A stretch of 64,000 nt of DNA from Nymphaea colorata (Eukaryota > Streptophyta > Magnoliopsida > Nymphaeales > Nymphaeaceae). The notes under the pieces were generated by a model. It searched no databases, was not told the origin of the DNA, and saw nothing but the letters and a program-made list of their open reading frames with translations. The position numbers and the translations under genes were made by a program. Below are positions 23,273-36,833 of the stretch, piece by piece (within the stretch, counting starts at the first letter, position 1; every line of letters begins with the position of its first letter). The DNA lies in NCBI RefSeq assembly GCF_008831285.2, contig NC_045149.1, positions 12,028,629-12,092,628 of the forward strand, given 5' to 3'.

Positions 23273-24436
23273 CCTCTTCTTGTCATCTCATGCAGATTCC
23301 CAAGAAATCCAAGGCAAGTTCTAACTTTCATTTTGTGTGCATAAGGGTTGTCAGCAAGACTTTCCTCGTTGAAAAGATACTAAGATTTCTATTTTGGATA
23401 GTTCCCCGATGTACAAGATTGGCTTGTATGGTGAGCAAACACCCGCCACGAAGCAAATTTTGCTAGAACATTATGTGTTGGTTTTTCATAATAGAGGGGC
23501 CTAAATCAACTGAAGTGTCCAAGAACAAACATCAGTAGCTCCTTCCCATCCACAAAATAAGGATGCTTGTAATGACATACAATTAAGCATAAAATGTTAG
23601 GATTGACCACAGTCCAAACAAAACTAGCAATGGTAATTATTACAAAGCTTCAAACATTCACCTTTTAATGTGTTACCTCAAAACTAATTTTTGGAGGTAA
23701 AAAATGGTTTTGCTTCCAAAACTTCATTTCAGGTGCGTCTACCAAAACGAATCTTGCCCAAACTTTTTTTTGCTAAAACCTTTTCAAAATAGAGTGACTA
23801 ACAGGTTAATCACAAAGGAATGTGTTTAGGTCCTATTACCTAAACACACTAAACAGCTTTCCAGAACTGATTAAAAAACTAAGTTTTTACAAAACCAGTT
23901 TTCACAAAACCAATGTTTTGAGTGGGTCATCCATCGCTACTTACAAGTTTTCTTCCTTTCTGTTTTTTGGCCTGGGATTATAGAGCTACAGATATGCAGC
24001 CTAAAATTTGTGTATATAATTCATTCCCTCAGAACATTGCCTTGCTTTGATTCCCTTTGCAACCAGGTCTAGTTACTTCAATTTTGCATTAGCTTTTGAC
24101 ACTTGGATAGATTCCCATGACTACTCTCTTAATAGGTTATGAAGCTTTTACTAGAAAATACCAAATTATCAGTCCAATCTTCCATTGAGGGCTAATCCAA
24201 GCTTGAACTTCATCTAAAACCGGACCAGGGTTAAATGTGCCAGACTCATTTGTAGTCTATAACAAGAAAAACATGGATAAGCCCATTTAAAATCAGAAAA
24301 ATTTTAAAAATACAAATAAAGGTCTAAGAGGAATTTATTTGTTATTTGATGCTCATTTGAACTCATCAAAAAGTTCATGCAGCATTTTGACGGGTCCACA
24401 CACTTGTATTACAAAATGTCTGGGTTGGAGCAGCCT
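23273..24436. other. Intergenic segment, nothing recognised
   Basis: AT-rich sequence with no open frame resembling a protein family and no clear repeat copies. Confidence 0.5.
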
Positions 24437-24650
24437 ACAGATAATGTGTCCCATTCTGAGCTTAGCACAAGCGCTCTAGGTCCAGCTCGAGCTCGGATCA
24501 AGCTCAAGCGGAGCCTGTGCTTAGCTGTTCAGTGCAGCCTTAGTTCTATACACATGCCTCAAAAACAGTTCCTCCTTTTTCACTTCAACGATTCACAGTT
24601 CATTTACTTTCGTCTTTCTCTTGCCACTCTGATATGTTATTATGTGAAAC

Positions 24651-24841
24651 CAGTAGCGAGCTACCGTGTGGGCAGTTGCACACACCAGCCCTTTAAAACT
24701 TCTAATACAATGGAGCTGGACCCAGGTCCTGCAAATGTGGTGGCCACACTAGACCTGGGTTAGTGCTCCATAGGCTCCCAACACAGTAAACCAGTGAGAC
24801 TCATCGGTGCTCCTCAGCAAAATGTTTCTGGCTCCGCTACT
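24651..24841. mobile_element. CAGTAGCG-TIR miniature element
   Basis: The left end CAGTAGCGAGCTACC and the right end, reverse-complemented, CAGTAGCGGAGCCAG form imperfect inverted repeats about 190 bp apart. The CAGxxGCGGAGC type is common in hAT-like miniature elements, but no 8-bp target duplication was found. Confidence 0.5.
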
Positions 24842-26089
24842 GTATGGAATACAAATCAAATCAAATGAGATAAATGAGATCAGGGGTTTAAAGAGGATGC
24901 ACCTCCCAACCTTGTGCTTTGACAGGCCTTTCGTATTTAAAAAATCAAACACACGAGATTCTAAAGTCCTGAAGTCCTTTCTATTCAAAGAAGCACAAGC
25001 CAGGTACATGATATGCCAAGCAAAAGCTCGAACAGCCGAACCTCAAGCCTCACTTAGCTTGTTCAGCTGCAATAAAATAAAAAAGTAAAGCTCAGAAAGT
25101 TGCAGATGCCTTATGATGAAACACAATAGAGTACAGCAGTTGCCATACTTCTTTTGTCAAAGATTGATATATTTTTTGACCATAAACTTTCTCATAACAA
25201 AGCCAAACAAGCTGAACGTTTGACTTCTGAAAATTCCTCACTCTCAGAACAAGGATTACACAGGATAAAAAATCTAAAATGTAAAAGTCCAAAGTTATTT
25301 CCCTTTCATATTTATGTACAACTCATTTAGTTGTCCAACATACAAAACTTTAGAACGAAAGATGGTTGACAGCGTATGAAAAGTAACCTGAAACACCACC
25401 ATGGATCAAACTGGCATCTCCTAACAGTCAAAATTTTGCAGTAGAATTTGAAGCAGCATTTTGTCCTACCAATGTTCCTATTTCTCTTGAAGCTTGTGGA
25501 TACATCAATGTGTTGGCATACAAGGCCAAAACCGATGCTTGTACCAAATAAGTAGACCTTTCTCAAAGCTGAGACAGCAGTCTGTAGGTCTCTACATCAG
25601 CACAGCATTTGGATGAATACGATTACTGGAGCAACCACGAATATACAAGCCACCACACTCTCATGGTACAAGCATATTTTCCTGGAAAAAAAAAAATAGA
25701 TTCATCAAAGCTCTAGCTTGCAGCAGACACAGGATGGCACGTGCAGCCACCTTTTTTTTGTGACATAGGTTTGAACGTTGTATGATATTTTTTGACCAAA
25801 AAATGGAGTTCTTGCATCAATTTTCAAGTATTCTGACATTGCTGCATCCTAAAAATCTGACATAAATTAGTGTTTTAATGTATAATAATTATTCATAACA
25901 AGTAAACAAACAAGTGGTTCATAATAACTAACAAAAGATTTATTAAAGTCACAAGCTTATGTCAGTCCTAAACCGAGAAGCTTGCTGCTTGCTTGCTATA
26001 TCACTGCATCGTTGCACGGCTTGTTATTTGAGCCCCCTTGTCCATTCCCCCTCTACCTAGGCGCTGACATATGGAGTATAGCCAATTGG
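24842..26089. other. Intergenic segment, nothing recognised
   Basis: Several 60-95 codon frames occur on both strands (for example 25327-25566 minus). None shows a motif or a family match. Confidence 0.5.
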
Positions 26090-26336
26090 TAAGTAGGGAT
26101 GTGCAAGGAGTCGAGCCAACTTAGGCTCGACTTGAATTTGCTCGTGCTAAGCTCGACTTGTTTAATAAATAAGTCAAGTTTGAGTTGAAAAATGAACTCG
26201 ATGAAACAAGTGAATTGAACTCGAGCTAAGTAGGCTCAACTTGGTTCAACTTGTTTAAACTTGTGGCGTACATATACAATATGATTTACCTTATTGACAA
26301 CAAAAAGGAGTTGGTTCAATGGCCTTCCATGTGGCA

Positions 26337-26705
26337 AGCAAAAGGTGGGTCCAGAGTGCAAGTCCCCTTGTGCTTGTTGATAAACAGCTTATTTTTTAAT
26401 AAATGGTTCAGCTAAGCCCCAGCCAAGTCTCCATATTTTTTTTGCTTATTTTATTTTATTATTTTGGATTTGGATATGGATCCAATCAAATGTTGAACGT
26501 GTTATGAAAATACCCATTCTTCAGCAAAAGGTGGGTCCAGAGTGCAAGTCCCCTTGAGCCTGTCGATAAACAGACAATAAATGGTTGAGCTAAGCCCCAG
26601 CCAAGTCCCCACATTTTTTTGTTTTTTTATTTACTTTATTATTTTGGATTTGGATATGAATCCAATCAAATGTTGAACGTGTTATGAAAATACCCATTCT
26701 TCATA
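26337..26705. repeat. Two-copy tandem repeat (about 186 bp)
   Basis: AGCAAAAGGTGGGTCCAGAG begins units at 26337 and 26523, and both run to AAAATACCCATTCTTCA. The copies differ by small indels in T-rich parts and scattered substitutions. No coding. Confidence 0.85.
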
Positions 26706-27619
26706 AGGGTATGATTGTACTTTGTCAATTAGTGTAATGGATCAGTCATCTCCCCTATCTTTGGGATGTGTGTAATCTCCAAGTTTATTCTCTTCCTTCT
26801 CTAATTTGTTCGGAAAGATTTCTGAAGATTTTTTGCAAAGACCCGAGGCAAGAGTAAGGATGAAGACAAAAGATGGTGAAATTCCAAAGAATCCAACACT
26901 ATATACACAACTCATTTTGCCCTCAACAACTTATCCGTACTAGACCTGACAATGTACATCAGTTCATGTCCATCCTTCAAGTCAATTCAGCAACACCTAC
27001 TTCTATTCACATGGGAGCAGTAATGAGCTGAGGACTACCAGATATACCAGAGACAGCATCACAAAAAGACTATTCCTATTCTCCTTTTCATCCTTATGAA
27101 TGAACGATTGCATATACTGATGCACATTGGAGGACTCCTGATAATAGGCACACACCACCAAAATTTTTGTGTTCTTAAATGATTATCGGATCATTAGATC
27201 TTACAGAAATGCAAGAATAAAGCAAGATCTCTTTGTCCTCCACAAAATCTGAGTATCGTGCAGTATCTATCATTTTCATGGAGATTGTCTGGTTGAAAAG
27301 GCCTATTGAAAGATAATTACATGACAAAAGCTACCAAACTCTGTTGTGATAAAAAAAATGCTATTTACATAGATAGCAATCACACATTCCATTAGAAAAC
27401 AAACCATATCAAAAGATGGACTATCAGTTTGTTCCAGAAGGTCTATCATTTTGTTCCAGAAGGTCGTCTATGCAGGACCTTAGAACTGTCCCATGCCTCT
27501 ACAAAGTATCAACTTGCAGACTTTTTTTTACTAAGACTATTACATGCAACATATTTTCATGTGCTTTTAACAAACTTTTGATGATCACATTATCAGAAGA
27601 ACAGGGGTGTTAATTTCTA

Positions 27620-27960
27620 TGCAAGTACGTGGTCGTATGTACATTATGAACACATACATCTCTTTTTGCACATATGTGCAGTAACTTTTACATACATATA
27701 TATGGCACGTATATAGTTTGTTATTTTAATGTTTATTGTAATATTTTTATTTTTTTATTTTCTGTTGCTCAACTGATATGATTTAGCTGTTTGAATTAGC
27801 TCTACAGCTAGCTCCCTCATGTTTTCTCTCTTGGCTTTTTGCCTATAAATAAGGGACAAAGTCCCACTTTGTATATATTGGCTCAAATACCAGTTTGTAT
27901 ACATTTTTTTCTTAAATATATGTTCAGTTGTTCCAAGAATGTGAGGTTTCTGCTTCCATT
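27620..27960 (+). repeat. Possible LTR remnant with TATA-like box
   Basis: CTATAAATAAGGG at about 27843 is followed by ACAAAGTCCC and TTGTATA words. A similar AAGGGACTTTGTCCC block occurs at 38785 just before a primer-binding-site-like sequence. It lies upstream of the Copia relic in the same orientation. No LTR ends were found, so this is tentative. Confidence 0.3.
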
Positions 27961-29322
27961 ATTCTTAAGGATGTGTGCCTCCTTAGTTTGAAAGGTTGCA
28001 CTCTAGCTTTCATATACACAAAGATTTGAAGGAAGAAGTATACAAAAGCAAACCACTTGAATATAGAAGGGGATTCCATGACCTATGTGTACAAAGTACA
28101 AACTAAAAAGAGCCATCTAAAGATTGAAACAAGTTTCTCAGTCTTGGTTTGACAGTTTTTTACAAGTTTAAAAAAATGGTTACCAATGCCTATTGAATCA
28201 CTTGCTATTTATCTTGCACGGTGAAGAAACAATCATTTTGCCACATATATATGTGGATGATATAATTGTTATAAGGAACACGAGACAATACATCCAAGTG
28301 GGCAAAGATCTTTTGAGCAAAAGGTTTAAGATGAAAATTTTGGGGAATCTAGGATATTTCCTTGGAGTTGATAGAAAGGATAAGACTCGAACATTAAGTC
28401 AGCAAAAATACATCCTTAATTTATAGAAAGAAGAAAGAATAAAATATTGTAAACCCTTGGCTACTTTAAGCATGTTTATTCATAAGCTTAGCACTCTTGA
28501 CAGAAACTCCTATGATGACCTTAAACGGTAATCACAGCATCGTAGGTACTTGTCATAACATTCCTTTTACTGGATGAGCATATTAAACCAGGTACCCAAA
28601 TTCATGCATAAACCAATCTATGATTATATGGATATTGCCACAAGAATTCTGAGATATTTAAAAGGGGCACTTGGGGACGGACTTCTTTACCAAGGAAGCA
28701 TATAGAAAACAAAGGGTTCTTACCTAGTCGAGCACTAAAGGTGCATATAGATTTATACTTGCCAATATTGTAAAATACATAACATAATGTGGAGTCCAAA
28801 GTTCGATAACGTAAAGTAAGTTTAATTCTTTTTCATGTTAAAAATCCACAAAAAAATTCTAAAATCAGAAAAAAGCACATAAAAAATCCAACTAAAAAAT
28901 CTATGGAAAATATAAATTGCATAAACAAGAGAAAATAACATGCATATGCTACCCATAACACGCATGTTTTCATTAAAAAAATCAAAATTGACCACTTAAA
29001 TTACTCTGGTCTAAGAGACTCAAATGGATATCAAGATAAATTTCATTACGTGCAACTTACGCCGTTGAGTCTTGAAACAACTTAATGGTCACAAAATTCA
29101 AATTTATGATTTCTCAACACAAACATAGAATATGCTTCATCAAAAACCATGAAAGCACTTGCAAATAAGCCCTATGCTTTGTTCACTTTAAATATGTAAG
29201 AACGCCTTCCATGTCGAACATTCAGTCCAAAGAAGAAAATGAAACTTTTTTTTACACTTTTTTATGTTTTTAAGGTGTATAGTAATCAGTAAGTTACAGA
29301 CATTATCATGCCCTAACATCTA

Positions 29323-29403
29323 TGTCATATGGGTGTGGGTATCTGTGCAAAGCATTTTCAAAAAACTTGTGCACGGACATGGATATTATACATATAGTAT
29401 ACA

Positions 29404-29439
<36 letters not shown>

Positions 29440-29447
29440 TATGACTA

Positions 29448-29519
<72 letters not shown>
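29323..29519 (+). mobile_element. TGTCACA-TIR element fragment, copy C, with (ATAC)n and (TA)n
   Basis: TGTCATATGGGTGTGGGT, then CATTTTCAAAAAACTTGTGCACGG and a (TA)n tract, follow the family layout. The part beyond the (TA)n is displaced by another element at 29520. Confidence 0.55.
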
Positions 29520-29521
<2 letters not shown>

Positions 29522-29866
29522 TAGTCATGGAAAATGCGTTAAATTAAATGGCCGTTCAAAACTTTAAAAAAACACGTTTTTTTGAAAAAAAATGTTAAAA
29601 ACGAAAAATAACGCATTTTTTCAGTTTTTTTAATGCCAAACAGTTTTTTTTTCATTTTCTATTTTTTTTGCTGTAAATCTACTTATCTTTTGATGTTTAT
29701 ATTGTTAGTTTCTCACTTATTTTATTTTTCTTCCATTGTTAGTTTTTTAAAATTTTTAAAAATTTACCGTATTTTTCTCTTTTTTTTCCTCTTTTTTCAA
29801 GCTCGCTGTATTATACTCGAGAAAAACCTCGCCGTTTAAAACACCGAGACATTATTTGTGACTATG
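29520..29866. mobile_element. CATAGTCA-TIR miniature element, full-length
   Basis: The left end CATAGTCATGGAAAATGCG and the right end, reverse-complemented, CATAGTCACAAATAATG bound 347 bp of non-coding AT-rich DNA, with (TA)n directly on both sides. A truncated relative lies at 10656, also touching (TA)n. TA target choice would fit a Tc1/mariner-like family, but the (TA)n flanks hide the true duplication. Confidence 0.65.
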
Positions 29867-29904
<38 letters not shown>

Positions 29905-29905
29905 C

Positions 29906-29964
<59 letters not shown>

Positions 29965-29965
29965 C
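29867..29965. repeat. (TA)n(TG)n microsatellite, two blocks
   Basis: Two successive (TA)n(TG)nTCTACA blocks. Their arrangement suggests duplication or slippage. Confidence 0.85.
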
Positions 29966-30700
29966 TACATTCACAAAATGTAGGTTAGTATACAAAAACT
30001 ATACTGGAAAATTGCAAAAAAATGAGAGCCATGTCCTAGGTGCACCCATCTCAAGCGGTGTTCACATGGACCCTTCCAAGAGTGTCTATGTGACAGAGCC
30101 TAACGTACTATATGAGATGTGCATTGTACTTACACTCAATATGGTATCATTACACTCTAAAACTAGTAGTATCAGTGGTGTCCTGCATATTGTCTTTCTT
30201 CATGGTGATGTTATATCACATAAGTATCGTACAATGTGCCACATTATGCAACTAGGAGATTGGGGGCTCTCACTACATTATATGAAGATATGAAGACGTA
30301 AACATTTCTGCAGTTCTGAGAGCTACGAGAGAGTTATCTCAAAATCACACTTCTTATATAAAAATACTGTAACAATATCTTTTAATTTCATACAACACAA
30401 CCGCACAAAGCATATTGAGGTAGGTCAGCACTCTTAAAACAAAAGGCCAAAGACAAGGAGGTTGAGCCTCAATTTGTCTGAAGTAAGCATCAAGTGGCAG
30501 ATCTCCTTACTAGGAGACTAAGGAAGCAGAACTAAAAGACTAATGAAGCAAAGGTTCTAGTACTTGAAGAACAAGTTGTCGATGAACCAAAACTATATAT
30601 ACTTTGAGGGAGGCTGTTAAGATATACAAATCTAGTCTTACATACACTGTAGTTGTATGCATTGTATCACTAGGCATATAGTATTATCCTACAAGATGTA

Positions 30701-31459
30701 AGGTAGTTTAAACATAACTTGTAGTACTAAAAAAGGCTATAACTAAGCAAGTTAGGTTACACAGCTTGGGTCATGGCCATTGGTGACTGACTCAAAATCT
30801 AACATCTCTCTCTCACTCTATATATATATATATACCGACACAAACACATGTAGAATGATTTATCTTTTTTATTTTTAAATTTTCTGCTTTTGTTTCTCCT
30901 TTTGCTTTTTAAATGTTCTGCAATTTATTTCTTCTTTCCTCATATGCCATATGGTTAATATGCTTCATTGTAGTCTTTAACGTTTTTGACATAAATCTTA
31001 TTTCAACCTTCAACTTTAAAGACAAATAGGATTTTTTGTTCTAAGTTCTTTCTTATCTTAATCGTAAAGTTGAAGGCATTCACAGACTTGTGTGCATCTA
31101 TGTGGAACTCATTGTGAACATGACTTAAAACATTAAATATAAACCACTGGAGAATAAATATCAAGAGGGGCAAACTTAGCAAATAGTTCAAGAAAGCCAT
31201 CTCCAACTATAGCTGAAAGCCTGAAAGATGTTTTTCGAATAGAAATTAAACTGCATCACATCAACTATAAATCAAACATGAATGTGAAACCCGCCTTTAT
31301 CCCCAATGTTCTGGACTTAGGTAACTGATTGATTATTTTGGAAGGAGAAAAGGTATCTGACTCTTCCCAGGCATCATAAAAATTCACGATTACCACACCA
31401 GACATATAAACAGGTTAAGGGACTAACTAACAGAAAGATGTAAGCATACCTTTTGGAGA
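30701..31459. other. 3' flank of the RLT3-like gene
   Basis: No coding sequence is seen. It probably holds the gene's 3' UTR next to the stop at 31460, and remnants of the Copia 3' LTR further left. Confidence 0.5.
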
Positions 31460-31675
31460 TTAACGGCCTCCTGCTGGCTTTTGAGGTTGAACTTGCTCCA
31501 GATAACAAGTGAGAAGATGATCTAATTTTACTAACCAGAGTGCAACAGCAGAAACTGTTCTTGGTATACTGTTAAAGAATATAACAATCTCATTGAAAGC
31601 TGTACGTGAACCAAGATCTAAACCAAGTTGGAAGAACCACTCATTGTTCATAGCATCCACGAAATCAGTCAGAAC
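31460..31675 (-). CDS. RLT3: RLT3-like terminal exon
   Basis: It begins [13 protein letters not shown] after acceptor TGTTATCAG, ends QPQKPAGGR and a stop. It matches the conserved RLT end ([20 protein letters not shown]). Confidence 0.92.
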   Translation of the reverse strand, partial: VLTDFVDAMNNEWFFQLGLDLGSRTAFNEIVIFFNSIPRTVSAVALWLVKLDHLLTCYLEQVQPQKPAGGR

Positions 31676-34600
31676 CTGATAACATTTCCATAGGTCAGAC
31701 AAGCCAAGCCACTTCTCCTTCATACTGCAAAACTTGAACAAATCATATACCTGCAGGAGTTCAGGCAAAGATGATGTCCTCCTCAGACGTTTGACCCAAA
31801 GTGCATGCCCTGACCTGGACCAGGCACTCAGTAAGGACTCTTCAGGCATTACCGCCTGCCAAAAAAAAAAAATGCAGTTGAGATTAGAATAATAGAATAC
31901 AATTTAGAAGATAAGAACACAATAATCAATCTTTCTTAGACAACTCAATGTAATACAACCACCAAAAAATAAATCAAGAAGCTGATCAGTAGCATCTTCC
32001 CTGCTTTAGAACACCACCATGTTTCAAAATTCGAACATGTTAGGCTTCTGTTATCACAAGGATGAAGCAGACCAATTAGACAGCGAAAGCTGCTGTCAGT
32101 GACATTTTCCATAGTTGGCACCAAATGCAGCTTCATGGATTGCTAGAATGAGATGTGTGTTCAATAAAAGTGTAAAAAGCAACATATCCCAAGTGGACTC
32201 GGGATACTGGACAGTTGAAGAAACAACAAGATGTTTTCCCTTTTGTCCCTTCCAGGCGATCAGAAAAGAAAAAAATGATTGATATATTCAAGATAGTTAC
32301 GTATTTAAAAATAGCTTCTCAACTAAGCCTCATCAGAAACCCACTATCAAATAGACACCAAATAAGAGATAAAGTAGCTAGAAGTGACCAAAAGCGAGAC
32401 TCAGACTTCACAGTATGAAGTCACAAGGAATTTTCCAAGTTCTGGCATATAAAACAAAATCTTACAAATGAAATTAAGAATTCCTAATCTTACACACACA
32501 AATGCATGTATGCATATACAGACACATAACTTCACCTCAATTGCATGGGCGGCTGCTTTCAGTGATTGTAGGTCTGATGATAAAACTTTATGATGAAGAA
32601 ATGTGTCACCATCACCAATTCCTCTACAAGTGGCTACATGAACAATGTACCTTTCTTCAATATCAAAATCTAACTCAAAGGTAGTATGGCATATTATACA
32701 ATGCTTTTCATCCCTCCAATATAGGTCATTACACCTTTCACAGCGAGCAAGTGACTCCAACTTGGTGCTTCTTTTATATTTAAGAGACCCAAGTTTATAG
32801 TAAAAATTTTTCCAAACCCATGCATCAAAAGATTGGCGGTGATCTGAGGTTGCTTCCTTTTGGCGACTAGTGTGACCAACATTATCCATTCTACAATGAG
32901 GAGCCAATAAACCAGTTCCATCATCAAAAGAATGAGTAACATCCAAGTTGTTGTCAACATCTGATAAGGGCGAGGAGCCACTCTCACTGGTAACAGCTGT
33001 AGCAGATTTAACCAACTTGTTCTCATTTTCAGCTGACAAGTCATCTAACATTGCTCTGCGTAGAGAGGCTAATCGTGTCTCTAGAGAAGCAAGAAGTTGA
33101 GCTTCCCGAAAACCCCTACTATCCAATGAAGACAAAAGAGCATCTAAACCCTGCAAAAGAAAAGGAATTTAGGGCAACACACTTCCGGAATAGATATGGT
33201 CTAATTATGATTAAGTGATCATAAAAATGAATGCTCATCGCAAACACAAAATAGCTGTAGGCAATCAAAAGTGTCGTTTGGCATCCAGAACCCCTAAGAA
33301 TTCTACACGTGACAAGGGGGGACCAATTGGTATGATAAGAATTTAAACATAATAAAAAGCAAGTAAGCAACAAAGAAAAAAGTCCTTCTACCCCATTTGT
33401 GTGTTCTTGTGTGCACCAGAAATGATAGGTTAGCCCACAAAGCATACAAATATGACTTGTGAGTACAAAAGATAAATCGTTCTTAAACTCCTATGGACAT
33501 TTACCTTGTCTGTGTCAATCACCTCCCAGTGACCATCCTCAGATGACTCGAAGTACACCCTCCGGTGCCCAGGATCCTTTGAATCACATGCACCCAGAAA
33601 AAGCCAATAACTATTGTACCTACGATCCGACCCCAAATAAACAGACTGCATCCAATGCTTGTTTGATCCATATCTCTCGACTGTTTTCCGCTTCCTCGCC
33701 TTCATCTTGTCTGACATGTGCTTGCTAGGAAACCCAAAATCTGGACAACGCTTTTGAGAAGAACCAGCTTCCACCATAAGACTCTTATTACAATGCTGTT
33801 GAAATGGAGTTGGACTGAGACTTTGGTATGACTTTTTTATTTTTGCCCCTGATCCATGGACCCATATGCTTGGAGGCCCCTGAAGTTTGTCCCTTACTGA
33901 CTTCTGCACAGAAAGACAAAATAAATTAAATGAGAACTAAGCATTTATCAAATTCTAAAGTTTCTAAGCAATGTACAACTATCCATCAAATGCATACTTG
34001 CTAGAAACTGCTTATGAACTTGAAAGAACAAACCTTAATCAAAAATAAGAGATGAATAATGCATGTATTCAAGCAGAACAAAAATGATCAAGAAATTTAA
34101 CAATTCCTAGTAAAAAAAAAAACTCAGCAATGGCAGATCCACCTCAAACAACACATATTTCCTGCATAAAAGCACAAAATGTATAAATGGAAGACATATT
34201 TGAAATTGTGAAGCTTATAATTTTGAACAAGGAGAAGAAAGTATAAACATGAGATCAACTAGAACGGGAAGTCAAAAAGTAACAAGTTGTATTATGAAGC
34301 TATAGATTAGCATGTACATACTGATAATGAAATGGTAGATATAATATGTGCACAGGGAATCTGAAACACATTGAACTTTGAAACTTCCAATTTTTTACAT
34401 TTTCTTATGAGGCAACACAAGGAATGCAGGAGCTTCAACATACCAGAATCAACATTTGAGATGGCAAAGGAAATTCCAGCTTCCAAGTCAGATTTGGACC
34501 AGAAAAAGTTGAGACGTGCAAGATATCTATTTAGAGGGAAAAAAAACAAACCTAGTTGGTGTGTCTGTCCTTATGGCAACCTTCCTATAGCAAGAAATTG

Positions 34601-36789
34601 GATAGATTCAGAAGTATCAAGATACATGGTATCTAATGTTCCTAGGTTGCCAATTCATCCATGGTATCCTTATTGCATAAACTGAATATTAAAATATATG
34701 CATCTGTGTGTGTATGTGTTTTTGCGTGTGTGTATATATAAAGGCATACACACTTTTACATTTTTCTTTTTATTCTTAATTCTAGGTATCTTTCAATTTT
34801 TATTTATGCATGTTTTCTGTTATTGGTTCTGATAAAGATTGGCCTTCGACCAAACTGCACTAACTGCTGGACCACCTCGGATGACAAGAGATCAGATTAA
34901 TAATATATCACGCAAGCAGCAGCACAGCCTTCACACTAGTAGAATTACAGCCACATACTAACCATCTTGCCTAAATAAAAGCTAATAAAATAAGGCGTGC
35001 ATGCATGCATGCTTGGAGGATAGTATCTACTCAGTCAACCCTAACTGAACTAACTTATTGAGGCTTGGTTCGCTTGAACAAAGAGCCAACCCTATACCAT
35101 ACAGTTGTACAAGCTAGTGCATCCTACATTAAGCATGACGCACAAACTGGTCTCAGCCGGGTAAAACCAAAGATAAAGTAAGAATAATGTAGCTTGCTTC
35201 TTTCCATTGGGCTTATCCTTTTTCTTTTCTTTTCTTTTCCTAATTTCCTGGACAGCCAGGCAGCTTGAGTGGGAGAAGCTGAAGGAGATGAGGAACAGTT
35301 CTCTCTCTCTCTCTTTTCCTTTTGAAGAAATCCAAGGAAAGCTCATTGATCCCTTTGCATCCTTTTGAGGAGGTAGGAGGGATGTTCCACCCTCCCCTCA
35401 TCTCTTTAAGAAACCTAGTTTCTCAATCCTATTAGGAAGCATAGTTTCCAACGTGGTGGCCCTTCTTTTCTTATTTATTTATGATCTGCCTATAAAAAAC
35501 AATGGATTCAGAACATGATTTCATTAAACAAATTACTGCACAAACTTTATTAACCTAATATTTTATTTTTCAATTTACATCAATAACATTTATATATTTC
35601 AAATAATGTAAATAATTTCAGCAGGTTTTAGGCACGGGCTTATAAAGCAAATCAAAAATTTAAGATAGACTTCCAATTAAATACAGAAGAATATATGAAT
35701 AACGCTACTGATTTGTCCCACTCCATCTAATTGGACTTATTGACCAAGTTGTTCTGTTCCATATATCTCAATTCCTTCTTGACAAACTTTTGATCATAGC
35801 ACTGTAAGTCAGAGGGAGGGTGTAAGAACATAAATATTTGTGTCTGTATGTGTGTATATATATATGAAGAATATTGTATTGTTATGCATACATTATGCAG
35901 ACTCTATTATCATATATACACACACTCTCACTCTCTTTTATCTTTTCCTTTTTACTTTTGCTTTTTCTTTTTTATGTATGCATCCTTCTTTTTCTGGTTT
36001 GGATCGAAATTGGCCTTTCATCAGACTAAGCAAACAACTAGGCTAGCAACACAGCTACAGACCTAGCAATTGGAGGCTGGAGCTAGTCAAAGGGCTAGCT
36101 AAGTCTCTCTCTCAAGTGGAGGTTACTCCATTTATAGATTATGTTTCTCTAAGCATATATGAGATGTTTTTAACAGAGTAATTTTTTTTTTAAATCTTAA
36201 ATGCTTCTATGCCTTTGAGCCATTGTTATTGAGAAAATGATTTTGTTTTTAAGCAACCATGTGATGCCAATTGCATAAAGCATGTTTGGTGGATTTTGCA
36301 CTAAATGTTACAAAGAATGAATTTAAGAAGCTGCTTCAATGTCCCTAATCAGCCTGAGCAAGGTGCACTATGTAAGACTGGCCTTTTCGTTGCTAACTTT
36401 ATAACATTGAATATCTTGATCTCAGCGCCGAGAATTCCCCAGTGTTGCTATCATCCTTCACACCAAAGGAACAAAAGGAAAAGTGGTTCCAGTTCACTAG
36501 GCAAAAGTATATCAATGGAACTATGAACAAAGAAGATGGCAAGTGACTACTACCAAAAAAGACCACTCTTGGACTGCATGGAGAACAGGAAAGGGAATAA
36601 ATTAGCTTTTAACATCCAGAAATATCATTTAATTACTTAATCTTTAGTTTGTCAATGAATAGAAACCATGATCGGTGCAGAACCATGATTACCATTGAGT
36701 GCCAATAAATGGTTATTTGTGTAGTGTAATGCACAGTAAACATTCAAGGAAGACAATGATGGTAACTTAAAAATCCATTTACCATAGGA

Positions 36790-36833
<44 letters not shown>

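Larger units (their letters stand above)
28040..30700 (+). mobile_element. Ty1/Copia retrotransposon relic (RT, RNase H, 3' LTR start)
   Basis: The plus strand reads, in order, the Copia reverse-transcriptase box IYVDDIIVI (28250), KRFKMKILGNLGYFLGV, SQQKYILNL, then (28590-28690) the RNase H linker FMHKP..RILRYLKGALGDGLLY, and at 30485-30532 the terminal KHQVADLLTRRL. The purine tract TTTGAGGGAGGC precedes TGTTAAGATATAC at 30615, the expected 3' LTR start. Frameshifts, stops and nested elements at 29323-29965 show it is long dead. The left half (gag, integrase) is missing. Confidence 0.8.
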
